Below are positions 7,355 through 14,778 of a DNA stretch of 20,920 nt, one piece after another (the first letter of the stretch is position 1; each line of letters starts with the position of its first letter). The stretch spans positions 1-20,920 of the IMG/VR virus record IMGVR_UViG_3300025889_001153; one strand, written 5' to 3'. The stretch comes from a virus. Position numbers and translations under genes: made by a program. Under the pieces are notes generated by a model. That model was given only the letters and a program-made list of their open reading frames with translations. It made no database searches and was not told the DNA's origin.

Positions 7355-7570
7355 ATGGCCGAGGGGCGGCTTAAGGCCGAGTGGGACCAGACCGCCCAGG
7401 TGATCGCACTACTGGCGAACATACACCGGGCAAAGGGCTCGGCGGCGATTCGGGCGGAAAACCTGAACCCGTACAGGAAACCGCAAAAGCTGAACAAGGA
7501 ACAGACCGGCCGCGCGATCCTAGAAGCGTTTGGACTACGAAAACAAGGGGGGCCGACAAATGGCAGTTAG
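7355..7570 (+). CDS. tail assembly chaperone, downstream (gpT-like) frame
   Basis: The first ATG in this frame is at 7355, giving 71 residues (MAEGRLKAEWDQ...LLANIHRAKG...NPYRKP). The coding-like sequence clearly begins earlier: the frame is open from 7142, just after a TGA at 7139-7141, and IDPGPFTWREIVWMAEGR reads through the ATG as a normal internal methionine. No ATG, GTG or TTG exists in this frame before 7355. The W-MAEGR...W...LANIHR...NPY pattern is one I know from small proteins preceding tape measures in planctomycete-type phages. Expression by frameshift from the gene at 6858 is the best explanation; independent initiation at 7355 is the alternative. It overlaps the tape-measure start by 11 bp. 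Confidence 0.6.
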   Translation: MAEGRLKAEWDQTAQVIALLANIHRAKGSAAIRAENLNPYRKPQKLNKEQTGRAILEAFGLRKQGGPTNGS

Positions 7571-9716
7571 CGCGGCTAGCGTCAAAGCCGGGTCGGCCTT
7601 CGTCGAAGTCGGGACAAACAACAACCCGCTTCACTCGGGGTTGGCGGCCGCCCAAGCAAAACTGCGATCATTCTCGGCGTCGGTTCAGTCGATCGGTTCC
7701 CAACTGGTCGGGGCTGGCGTCGCCGGCGGTATCCCGTTGTTCCTCGGGTTAAGTCAGTTTGCCGACTTTGACCAGGCGATGGCCCGGGTCAAGGCCGTGA
7801 CGGCCGGGATAACAAACAACGAATTTTCGGCAATGGTCGACGAAGCAAAACGCCTCGGCCTGGTCACGGCCTACAGCGCCCGCCAGGCCGCACAGGGTAT
7901 GGGCGTCTTGGCCCTTGCCGGGTTGCGACCAAAAGAAGTTATGCAGGCGATGGCCCCGGTTTTGGATCTGACGGCGGCCGCCCAAATCGACGTCGCCCAG
8001 TCGGCTGATATTGCCCTTAAAGTCATGAAAGGGATGGGCTATCAGGCAAGCGAACTTCGGACGGTGTTAGACGTCATGGGGTCGGCCATGACGACCGCTA
8101 ATACTGATTTGGTCATGTTGGGCGAGGCGTTCAAGTTCGTCGGCCCTATGGCAAAAACGGCCGGCGTAAGCCTAACGGAAATTACGGCCGGAATCCAACT
8201 TTTGAGCGATGCTGGCGTTCAGGGAGAAATGGCCGGAACAACACTTCGCGGAATGCTTCTTTCGCTGACTTCGCCTTCGGCCGAGGCGAAGGCGGAACTT
8301 GCCCGGTTGGGCGTTCAGGTCAAAGACGAAAAAGGCAACTTCCGCGGCCTGGTCGCCATTGTGACCGACCTAGAGCGAGCCCTTACCGGCGTCGGTACGG
8401 GCGACAAACTGGAATCCCTCGGGACGATCTTTCCCGCCAGGCAAGCCGCCGGGGCCGCCGAGCTGGTCAGCCAGGGCGGCGCCAAACTCCAGAAGTATTC
8501 CGACGCCCTCAAAAACTCTATGGGCACTACGTCGCGCATCGCGGCGACCCAGTTAGACACGCTAAAAGGGTCAGTCGAACTTTTGACAAGTTCACTCGAG
8601 GGCCTGGCGTTGTCGGCCGGCCAAGTTCTGGCCCCGATGATGCGCCAGATTGGCAACGTCGCCATGCTGGTGACCAATGGCCTGGCAAAACTGAACGAAG
8701 AAAACCCCCAAGTCGTCAAGACGTTTGCCATTGTCACCATGACGGCCCTCGGCCTGGGCGGCGCATTGCTCGGGCTGGCCGCCGCGATCTCGGTCGTTCA
8801 ATTCGCGTTTACGCCGTTCGTCGTTGCTGCGGGTGCGGTGAGTGCGGCGATGGGCCTGGCGACCGGGGCGGTTGCACTTTACTTCAACAAATGGTTTTTC
8901 ATGGCCCGCCAGGCTAGTTGGCTCTTATTCATCCCCTCGGTGCGGCGATGGGGAATGGAAACCAGCGATACGGTCGCCAGGGTCACGGCCGAGATGGGCC
9001 GCAACATTGCAAAGGCCGCCGCCGAAGTCATCGGCACTTTCCAGAGCATGAGTCAGGGAATATATGACGCCCTGGCGACGGCCGACCTAAAGACGGCAGC
9101 AAGTATCGCGTTCAAGGGAATCCAACTTGCCGCCGAACAGGCCTACCAGGGAGTGTTTGCCGGGTTTAGCGACTTCCGCGATGAACTTATTCACCGGGTT
9201 TCCCGGCTTTTTAACTGGGTTTACAGCAACTTCGAGACGGGCCTACGCGTCGTCGGCCGGGCCGCGACATTGAACACGGTTGATACCGGAGTAAACGAAT
9301 CAATCTTACGCGGACGCGAACGGGACCGGCTATTACAAGAAGACCGACGCAACCAGCGAGCGGATACAGAACAGGGTCGCCGGGATCGCATTGACGCCCT
9401 TAAGGCCCAGATCGCGGCCGAGTCAGAGCGGGCCGCACAAAAGCGCGACCTAGAAGAAATCACCGCCTGGTTGAAGGCCCAGGTTGAGAACTTCAAGCAA
9501 GCCAGGACGGCCGTGAACAAGGGAATACCCGACGCCTACCGGGGCCTCGGCATGGTCGCCGGGGCCGAGGTGGCCGGTACGTTTTCTTCGGCGGCGGCCG
9601 GCCTTATGGGCGCCAAGTCGATCGGGGAAAAAATGGTCACCATCGGAAAGGAACAGGTTGACCAACTAAAAGGACTTCGGAAAGACGTCAAAGCCGGCGG
9701 AGCTAAGTTCGACTAA
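7560..9716 (+). CDS. tail tape measure protein, TP901 family
   Basis: 718 residues from ATG 7560; an in-frame TTG at 7530 is less likely. Residues about 60-280 form the TP901-type core: FDQAMARVKAVTAG, RLGLVTAYSARQAAQGMGVLALAG, DVMGSAMTTANTDLVMLGEAFKFV and GEMAGTTLRGML. Residues about 385-440 are a long hydrophobic stretch (MTALGLGGALLGLAAAISV and onward) that could span a membrane during DNA ejection. The C-terminal third is charged and helical with coiled-coil character (RERDRLLQEDRRNQRADTEQGR). The tape measure sets tail length; at about 0.15 nm per residue this predicts a tail near 100 nm. The next gene starts inside its stop (TAATG). Confidence 0.9.
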   Translation: MAVSAASVKAGSAFVEVGTNNNPLHSGLAAAQAKLRSFSASVQSIGSQLVGAGVAGGIPLFLGLSQFADFDQAMARVKAVTAGITNNEFSAMVDEAKRLGLVTAYSARQAAQGMGVLALAGLRPKEVMQAMAPVLDLTAAAQIDVAQSADIALKVMKGMGYQASELRTVLDVMGSAMTTANTDLVMLGEAFKFVGPMAKTAGVSLTEITAGIQLLSDAGVQGEMAGTTLRGMLLSLTSPSAEAKAELARLGVQVKDEKGNFRGLVAIVTDLERALTGVGTGDKLESLGTIFPARQAAGAAELVSQGGAKLQKYSDALKNSMGTTSRIAATQLDTLKGSVELLTSSLEGLALSAGQVLAPMMRQIGNVAMLVTNGLAKLNEENPQVVKTFAIVTMTALGLGGALLGLAAAISVVQFAFTPFVVAAGAVSAAMGLATGAVALYFNKWFFMARQASWLLFIPSVRRWGMETSDTVARVTAEMGRNIAKAAAEVIGTFQSMSQGIYDALATADLKTAASIAFKGIQLAAEQAYQGVFAGFSDFRDELIHRVSRLFNWVYSNFETGLRVVGRAATLNTVDTGVNESILRGRERDRLLQEDRRNQRADTEQGRRDRIDALKAQIAAESERAAQKRDLEEITAWLKAQVENFKQARTAVNKGIPDAYRGLGMVAGAEVAGTFSSAAAGLMGAKSIGEKMVTIGKEQVDQLKGLRKDVKAGGAKFD

Positions 9717-10585
9717 TGCCAGTAACAACCTGGGAACTTGCTAACTCGCGTGAATACGATTATTCCCTTACCGGGGAAGTGTCGTTCGTTCGGCGTTGGG
9801 TTGCTACCGGGTCGGATACTGAATCGGATATTCATGACGAACTACGCAATAACGTCATACCGTTGCTTTTCAATGGCACGGTTTTGCAAACCTACTCGGC
9901 AACGCCACAAGGAAACGGGGTTTGGCTAGTCGAGGCCAACTATGAAGCAAAACTAAGGACAGCAACGACCGATAACACCGGGTCAAACCTGGCTTCCAGC
10001 CAGACCGGCGGACAAACACTGTCCGGCATGGCCGGCGAATATCCCATGTATGAGTTCGACACGACCGGCGGGACAAAACATATAACCCAAAGTCTATCGA
10101 CGGTTAACAAGTACGCCCCGGCCGGGAAGACGGCCCCGGACATGAAGGGCGCCATAGGCGTTACCCAAGATTCAGTCGAAGGGGTCGATATTGTTGTTCC
10201 TAGTTGCAGGTTTTCCGAGACGCACTATAAGACCTTGGCCGAAGTTACCAAGACCTACGTGAATACCTTGATCGACAAAACGGGCACGGTAAACAACGCA
10301 ACCTTCCGGGGCCGGGCCGCCGGCGAAGTTCTCTTCAAAGGTTGCACGGGCCGCCTAAAGAATTACGATTCTTGGGAATTAACCTACCATTTTGAGGTGA
10401 GCAAAAACGACACCAATATAACGGTCGGCGACATAACAGTTAGCACAAAAAAGGGCTGGAATTACCTTTGGATTCTGTACGGTACGTCGACCGATCAAAA
10501 CAGGATTGTAAAGCAACCCGTCGCGGCCTACGTGGAAGAAGTGTATTCGTCGTCGGCGTTCTCAACTTTGCAGATAGGAAGCTAA
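9716..10585 (+). CDS. conserved tail protein of unknown function (distal-tail position)
   Basis: 289 residues. I do not know a biochemical role. Sequence features: beta-rich throughout, an N-terminal segment with RRWVATGSDTESDIHDEL, a central VEGVDIVVPSCRFSETHY at about 155-172, GEVLFKGCTGRLKNYDSWELTYHFEVS near 203-229 and KGWNYLWILYG followed by VKQPVAAYVEEVY near the end. This ordered set recurs, as far as I recall, in phages of Planctomycetota directly after the tape measure. Coming right after the tape measure suggests a distal tail or tail-tip structural protein. It overlaps the tape-measure stop and ends directly against the next ATG. Confidence 0.5.
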   Translation: MPVTTWELANSREYDYSLTGEVSFVRRWVATGSDTESDIHDELRNNVIPLLFNGTVLQTYSATPQGNGVWLVEANYEAKLRTATTDNTGSNLASSQTGGQTLSGMAGEYPMYEFDTTGGTKHITQSLSTVNKYAPAGKTAPDMKGAIGVTQDSVEGVDIVVPSCRFSETHYKTLAEVTKTYVNTLIDKTGTVNNATFRGRAAGEVLFKGCTGRLKNYDSWELTYHFEVSKNDTNITVGDITVSTKKGWNYLWILYGTSTDQNRIVKQPVAAYVEEVYSSSAFSTLQIGS

Positions 10586-11332
10586 ATGAGTGAGACAAGA
10601 AAAGCTATCCCAGGCGAACCGTTGCGGATAGCGGCGAACACCTGGAACAAGCTAATCGACCTGGTCGAGCCAGGGTCGCGGCCTGGAGCCGAAACCTACG
10701 GAATCGGAGATTACCCGAGCGTTTTAAAAGTGTTGGTCAAATACGATACCGACGTACTTTCTATAGGCGGTTATGTTTTTAATCGTTTTGACGTTATAAG
10801 ATTAACCGGACTAAATCCTTTTATTAAATACGCCGACGAAGAATCAGAATTTAAACAACGGCCTAATTTCATTGCCAATTATGTTAGTAGTTACCGCCAA
10901 CAAATCGGCATATTATTAGAGCCAATGGAGCCAGGTGCGATAGCCTGGGCGGCGATCGCCGGGATTATTCCAGCCAGAATAGACATAATTGACGCGGGGC
11001 ATACAAGGGCTAAACCTACCGAATACACGGGCGGAACTTTTAATAAAGGACATTTAACTTCGTCAAGAAATGGGCCTTGCCAGATTATTTGGAAGGAAAC
11101 AGGAACAGGAATCAAATGGGGTTACGTTGCGTTACCAATGATGAGCCATTATATCAGGATGAGTGGATATACTCCGTCTTTATATTTAGACGAAATTGGA
11201 TCAAATGAATTACGATTTAATTCAACTGATTTTAAGGTAAGCGCCCCTGATTATCCTTCCTCGGATATGGGCGCTTTTATTGTTTCGGCCAATCGCACAA
11301 CAACTACAACATCCTCTTGGATGGGATTTTAA
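10586..11332 (+). CDS. phage particle/tail-tip protein of unknown function
   Basis: 248 residues, start directly after the upstream TAA. It begins with a short helix (EPLRIAANTWNKLIDLV), then a mostly beta protein with IGIL-EPMEPGAIAWAAIAGIIPARI around 112-137, a pattern common in phage particle proteins with small barrel domains. The C-terminal 80 residues are polar and rich in Thr/Ser. From about 10740 to 11230 the DNA is far more AT-rich than the tail genes before it (many TTA, AAT and TTT codons), which suggests a separately acquired module. It ends in a TAATG overlap. Role inferred from position only. Confidence 0.45.
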   Translation: MSETRKAIPGEPLRIAANTWNKLIDLVEPGSRPGAETYGIGDYPSVLKVLVKYDTDVLSIGGYVFNRFDVIRLTGLNPFIKYADEESEFKQRPNFIANYVSSYRQQIGILLEPMEPGAIAWAAIAGIIPARIDIIDAGHTRAKPTEYTGGTFNKGHLTSSRNGPCQIIWKETGTGIKWGYVALPMMSHYIRMSGYTPSLYLDEIGSNELRFNSTDFKVSAPDYPSSDMGAFIVSANRTTTTTSSWMGF

Positions 11333-11685
11333 TGGCTCTTGGGACATCTACGGCAACTGATTTCTTCGAGGGTTCCGCCTTCGGCGTAACCAATTCGACC
11401 ACGGCCGTTACAGCTATTGCGGCGCCGGCATCCGGCAAACGTAGGTTGATTCGGTCTGTTAGCATACACAACAACGACACGGTGAGCGCTACGGTTACAA
11501 TCCGGGTAGACAACAGCGGCACAAAATACATACTCCACAAAGAAGCGCTCGACTCCGGGAAACAACTTCTCTATGAGCGGGTTATTGTGCTGGCAGCTAC
11601 AACGGAAAGCCTGGAAATTGTTTTGGGCGGCGCAATCACAACCAACCAACTGGACTATTACGCGGTCTACGCCGAGGTGAGCTAA
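11332..11685 (+). CDS. small beta-rich phage particle protein
   Basis: 117 residues from the ATG that overlaps the previous stop; an in-frame ATG at 11317 lies within the upstream gene. Strand-rich sequence such as RLIRSVSIHNND, SATVTIRVDNSGTKYIL and ESLEIVLGGAITTNQLDYYAVYAEV suggests a small beta sandwich. I do not recognise a named family. It sits in a run of four small or mid-size tail-tip genes, each joined to the next by a TAATG overlap, so the products are probably made in similar amounts and belong to one assembly. Confidence 0.45.
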   Translation: MALGTSTATDFFEGSAFGVTNSTTAVTAIAAPASGKRRLIRSVSIHNNDTVSATVTIRVDNSGTKYILHKEALDSGKQLLYERVIVLAATTESLEIVLGGAITTNQLDYYAVYAEVS

Positions 11686-12041
11686 TGATTACAAACGACC
11701 TGTTACCTATTCCATTGAATACCACGGCGACGGTCGCCGTAAACGGAACCAGTACCGACGAAGTCGACCTGGGCCGAGGTCAACAGCTAGTCGGGATCTT
11801 TGTACCGTCTACGTTTGACGGGACGACGATAACCTTTACGGCCGCGTCGGAAACCGCCGGCACTTTTGTAACCGTTCAAGACGGGTACGGCGCAACGCTG
11901 ACACTGACTACAACGGCCAGTCGGTACGTTCCCATTCCAAACCTAGCGTTAACCGCCGGGCTCAGGTATCTAAAGTTGGTTTGTGGTTCGACTCAAACGA
12001 CAACTTCTACCGTATTCACCATTGTTACGAGGCCGGTCTAA
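11685..12041 (+). CDS. small beta-rich phage particle protein
   Basis: 118 residues, starting in the previous stop. Thr-rich beta protein: TATVAVNGTSTDEVDL, GQQLVGIFVPSTFDGTTITFTAASE, VQDGYGATLTL, SRYVPIPNLALTAGLRYLKLVCGS. The pattern LVGI-P--FDGT-ITF-A with RY-----L-AGLRYLKLV is frequent in small proteins of phage tail-tip regions (a discoidin/ConA-like small sandwich), but I know no demonstrated function. It immediately precedes the LamG-like protein and may be a structural partner of it. Confidence 0.45.
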   Translation: MITNDLLPIPLNTTATVAVNGTSTDEVDLGRGQQLVGIFVPSTFDGTTITFTAASETAGTFVTVQDGYGATLTLTTTASRYVPIPNLALTAGLRYLKLVCGSTQTTTSTVFTIVTRPV

Positions 12042-12814
12042 TGTTACGGCGTCATTTACTGGTTCCAACCCCGTTCAACCCGTTGCATTTTGCTCCCGCC
12101 CTCTGGCTCGACGCCAGCGACCAGGCCACGCTGTACCAGGATCGCACCGGCGCATCAGCTACAACGCTGGTATCGGCAGATTCAGATCCTATCGGGACGT
12201 GGAAAGACAAATCAGGCAACGCACGGCATGTTACAGCATCCAGCGACTCGAAAAGACCGACGTACAAGGTGGCTACACATAACGGTAGGTCATCTATTTA
12301 TTTTGACGGGGTAAATGACAATTTTATTGTCACTTCTTCGATTCTAAGCGGTTTGTCAGGATACAGTATATTCATGGTGCGGCAATGGGAAGTTCCAGGG
12401 GCGGCGGCGGCTAATTTAGCCGGGTCCAATAACATCTTGGAATATGTAACGGTTTCGGCTGGATCAGTTACGGGGCGCAGAAGTTATATCAGCGCGGGGA
12501 ATTATGGCTCGACCGCAACTTTATCACTTAGTTCAAGTGTTATTTCTATGATCTATGACGGAACCAAAAGCAATAATTCCACTAGACTTGTGAGACGAAC
12601 GGACGGGACGCAGGATACTTTAACCTTTACAGGAACCATACCGGCTACGTCTGACACTCATACTAGTATCACGATAGGATCATTGACCGACGCCGCCAGT
12701 TGGTTCAAAGGGTACATACTTGAAATTGTCGTCCTCACATCGACGGCAACTACTGACAAAATAAGCCAAATGGAACGCTATCTCGGGAATAAATGGGGGA
12801 TCACTCTTTTATGA
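12041..12814 (+). CDS. LamG/concanavalin-like phage protein, candidate receptor-binding protein
   Basis: 257 residues from ATG 12041, overlapping the previous TAA. It begins with PFNPLHFAPALWLDASDQATLYQD, then IGTWKDKSGNARHVTAS and SSIYFDGVNDNF, a hallmark order of LamG-type jelly-roll domains in phage and secreted proteins. Later strands include YSIFMVRQW, SSSVISMIYDG and ITIGSLTDAASWFKGYILEIVVL, ending with a helix (ISQMERYLGNKWGI). Such domains bind glycans, so host-surface recognition is likely. The second half of the gene is AT-richer than its surroundings, consistent with exchange of host-range modules. The stop overlaps the next start as ATGA. Confidence 0.6.
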   Translation: MLRRHLLVPTPFNPLHFAPALWLDASDQATLYQDRTGASATTLVSADSDPIGTWKDKSGNARHVTASSDSKRPTYKVATHNGRSSIYFDGVNDNFIVTSSILSGLSGYSIFMVRQWEVPGAAAANLAGSNNILEYVTVSAGSVTGRRSYISAGNYGSTATLSLSSSVISMIYDGTKSNNSTRLVRRTDGTQDTLTFTGTIPATSDTHTSITIGSLTDAASWFKGYILEIVVLTSTATTDKISQMERYLGNKWGITLL

Positions 12815-13218
12815 CTGATTACCTATTCAGAGTTCTTCTGATCGTACCTTCCGACCGAAAGGCCGGACTTGAAGCCTTCATTGCCGCCGAGTTCGACAAT
12901 GCGGAATGGTTGGTAGCGGAATTATCGGCATCAGGTACAGCACCAGCGACACACTATATGACGTGTTTCGCTTGCACGTTGGCAGATACCAGCAGGTGGG
13001 CTAACCGGCTTGCAACGGATGGGGGCGTACCTTTGCCGCCGGAGTTCCAGTATTACAACGCTGACCAACGAATTGCCTTTATTTCAGCGGCAAGGGCGAC
13101 ACTGAAGGAAAACACTGGCGTGTCGGTTTACGTTTGTAGAAACGACCAGCAATGGTTCAACGTGTCGGAGATTCTGGAAGATGAGCAACTGGTTGTTATC
13201 GATGCAATCATTCCATGA
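12811..13218 (+). CDS. hypothetical protein
   Basis: 135 residues from ATG 12811 (ATGA overlap with the LamG-like gene); an in-frame ATG 18 bp earlier lies inside that gene. An alpha/beta protein without a recognised family: an opening strand LFRVLLIVPSDRKAG, helix GLEAFIAAEF, a TACFACTL-like strand region near 50 and a Trp-containing QQWFNVSEIL near the end. No signal peptide or membrane segment. Its position between the receptor-binding candidate and the HNH/lysis region suggests either a tail-fibre chaperone or an accessory protein, but nothing in the sequence decides. Confidence 0.45.
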   Translation: MTDYLFRVLLIVPSDRKAGLEAFIAAEFDNAEWLVAELSASGTAPATHYMTCFACTLADTSRWANRLATDGGVPLPPEFQYYNADQRIAFISAARATLKENTGVSVYVCRNDQQWFNVSEILEDEQLVVIDAIIP

Positions 13219-13280
13219 TGGTTGTTTGATTTTCGCTGTTTGCGTGTCGATGGTGTTCCTTTTTCGGCTGGGCTGGATCG

Positions 13281-13607
13281 ATGATTGAAAGCCTGATGCG
13301 ATGGTTGGAACCGCGATCCTTTGGTGTGCCAAGGTCAACGCACTGGCCGAAGGTGCGTTCACAGTATCTAGAACGGTGGAACTACTGTGCGGCGTGTGGA
13401 CGACCGGACAAACTAGAAGTGCATCACATTACGCCAGTATTTGTTGATCCTTCCCTTGAATTGGAGTTGGACAACCTAATCACACTGTGCCGACCAACCT
13501 GTCATTTCCTGTACGGCCACCTGAACAACTGGAGGAGCCACAACGTCAAGGTACGGTCTGATGCGGCATATATTCTATCCCGGATAAACTCCAGACCGAG
13601 GGGGTGA
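13281..13607 (+). CDS. HNH endonuclease-like protein
   Basis: 108 residues. Cys36-x-x-Cys39, EVHHI with His48/His49, DNLITLC with Asn65 and Cys70, then CH at 74-75 and His80 reproduce an HNH nuclease (two zinc-binding CxxC-type pairs and H-N-H active residues). The C-terminal version CHFLYGHLNNWRSHN is one I associate with planctomycete phage and prophage proteins. Phage HNH proteins often nick DNA with the terminase during packaging, though they usually lie near terminase; here it lies just before the membrane protein. The 62 bp upstream contain no gene I can support. Four bases separate its stop from the next GTG. Confidence 0.7.
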   Translation: MIESLMRWLEPRSFGVPRSTHWPKVRSQYLERWNYCAACGRPDKLEVHHITPVFVDPSLELELDNLITLCRPTCHFLYGHLNNWRSHNVKVRSDAAYILSRINSRPRG

Positions 13608-13610
13608 AAC

Positions 13611-14105
13611 GTGACGAATGGCATGATTGCTGGATCACTGTCAGCGGTCGCAGGAAGCCTCTTTTGTGTTTCCTATCGGTCTGCGTTAACTCTTGTCGCA
13701 CAGGCCGAAGGCCCGCCCGGAGTCAACCGACTTACCGAGTTTGGCCTTGCTGGTTCACTTATGGCGGTGATTGTGTACATAGTTTATCTGCTTCTGAATC
13801 GAACACTGACGGGGCGGGAAACAGACCTGGCGTGGCATCGAGACGAGATGGCTAGACGAACTACTCTGTTTCAAAGTGTCATCGATGACACAAACAAGTT
13901 GCATGAGAAAAACATTGCTCATTTGAGTGACCGAATGACAGCGTCACTGGAAAAGATCGATGCCAGGCTAGGGTCCAGAACAGAAGATATTCTGAAGATC
14001 CTCGAAGCGATGCGAAGTGTGAACATGGTGATGGAAGGCGTCAAGGATATGCTGTCTTATTGTCGAGACGTACAAATTGCAAAAGGGCATACCGACAAGG
14101 ATTAA
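13611..14105 (+). CDS. membrane protein with C-terminal coiled coil, holin candidate
   Basis: 164 residues from GTG 13611, supported by a strong GGGGGTG ribosome-binding site seven bases or so upstream, which favours GTG over the internal ATG. A weakly hydrophobic N-terminal stretch (about 4-30) is followed by a clear transmembrane segment FGLAGSLMAVIVYIVYLLL (about 44-62), then a long charged helix with coiled-coil pattern (73-150). One or two membrane segments immediately before a secreted-type peptidase gene fit a holin or membrane anchor of a lysis cassette, but I see no holin family signature. A tail-associated membrane factor is the alternative. Confidence 0.5.
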   Translation: MTNGMIAGSLSAVAGSLFCVSYRSALTLVAQAEGPPGVNRLTEFGLAGSLMAVIVYIVYLLLNRTLTGRETDLAWHRDEMARRTTLFQSVIDDTNKLHEKNIAHLSDRMTASLEKIDARLGSRTEDILKILEAMRSVNMVMEGVKDMLSYCRDVQIAKGHTDKD

Positions 14106-14124
14106 CAGTGAATGAGGAGAGCAA

Positions 14125-14778
14125 ATGTTTGAACTAATGTTATTGGCCCTCCTGGGCAATCGGCCGGCTATCAAGGCCGAAAAAACCTATGAACCCTATA
14201 AATTGGTTCGCCTGGCGGCCGAAAACGTACCATCAAAGGCCGGCGTGGTCTGGAGGGTACGCCCAGGCCGCGACGTTGAAAAGTCAAGCCAACCCGACCG
14301 CACCAAACTGGAGTTTGTCGCCCCGCCGGGAACATACGACGTGGAAATTCTGGTCGTCACGGTTGCAACCGACGGCCAGGTTCAAATTGATGAATCAACC
14401 ACGACGATAACGATAGGTTCCAAGCAACCCGACCCGCCAGGCCCTGGCGACCCGTTGGCCGAGGCGTTGCGCGGGATTTATGGCGGCCTTCAGGATTCCG
14501 ACAAGGTAACTAAGGTCGCCGCCCTGGCGAAGGCGCACAAGCGCGGCCTGGAGCTTCTGGCCGACCCCGCAACGCAAACCGTCGGGCAACTCTATCAGGG
14601 TATGCGCGCGGCATCGACTCTGAATCCAAGCGATATCAAACCGATCCGCGACCGTATCGCGGAGGAATATACCCACGCGTTACCGACCGAAACTGAAACC
14701 GTTCTTTCATCCGAGCAGCGTTCGGCCGCCGCCAAACTATTCGGTCGGGTTGTTTCCATCTTGGAGGGCCTGAAATGA
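14125..14778 (+). CDS. hypothetical protein with possible Ig-like N-terminal domain
   Basis: 217 residues, with a good AGGAG ribosome-binding site before ATG 14125. It begins with a short hydrophobic run (MFELMLLALLG) that may be an uncleaved or weak signal. Residues about 20-98 are beta-rich with KAGVVWRVRPG and KLEFVAPPGTYDVEILVV, resembling an Ig/PKD-like fold, then a Pro-rich linker (KQPDPPGPGDP) and a helical C-terminal half (LAEALRGIYGG to the end). Its stop overlaps the peptidase start (ATGA), so the two are translationally coupled. It may be a partner or carrier for the peptidase; the function is unknown. Confidence 0.45.
   Translation: MFELMLLALLGNRPAIKAEKTYEPYKLVRLAAENVPSKAGVVWRVRPGRDVEKSSQPDRTKLEFVAPPGTYDVEILVVTVATDGQVQIDESTTTITIGSKQPDPPGPGDPLAEALRGIYGGLQDSDKVTKVAALAKAHKRGLELLADPATQTVGQLYQGMRAASTLNPSDIKPIRDRIAEEYTHALPTETETVLSSEQRSAAAKLFGRVVSILEGLK

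Noticed and set aside
7381-7752. 123-residue open frame across the chaperone/tape-measure junction
   Set aside because: Gly/Arg/Thr-rich shadow of two better supported frames; no start signal.
13219-13280. short gene between 13218 and the HNH gene
   Set aside because: Frames here are 3, 12 and about 20 codons long, without ribosome-binding sites or motifs. The HNH frame is open upstream to 13225 but has no standard start before 13281.
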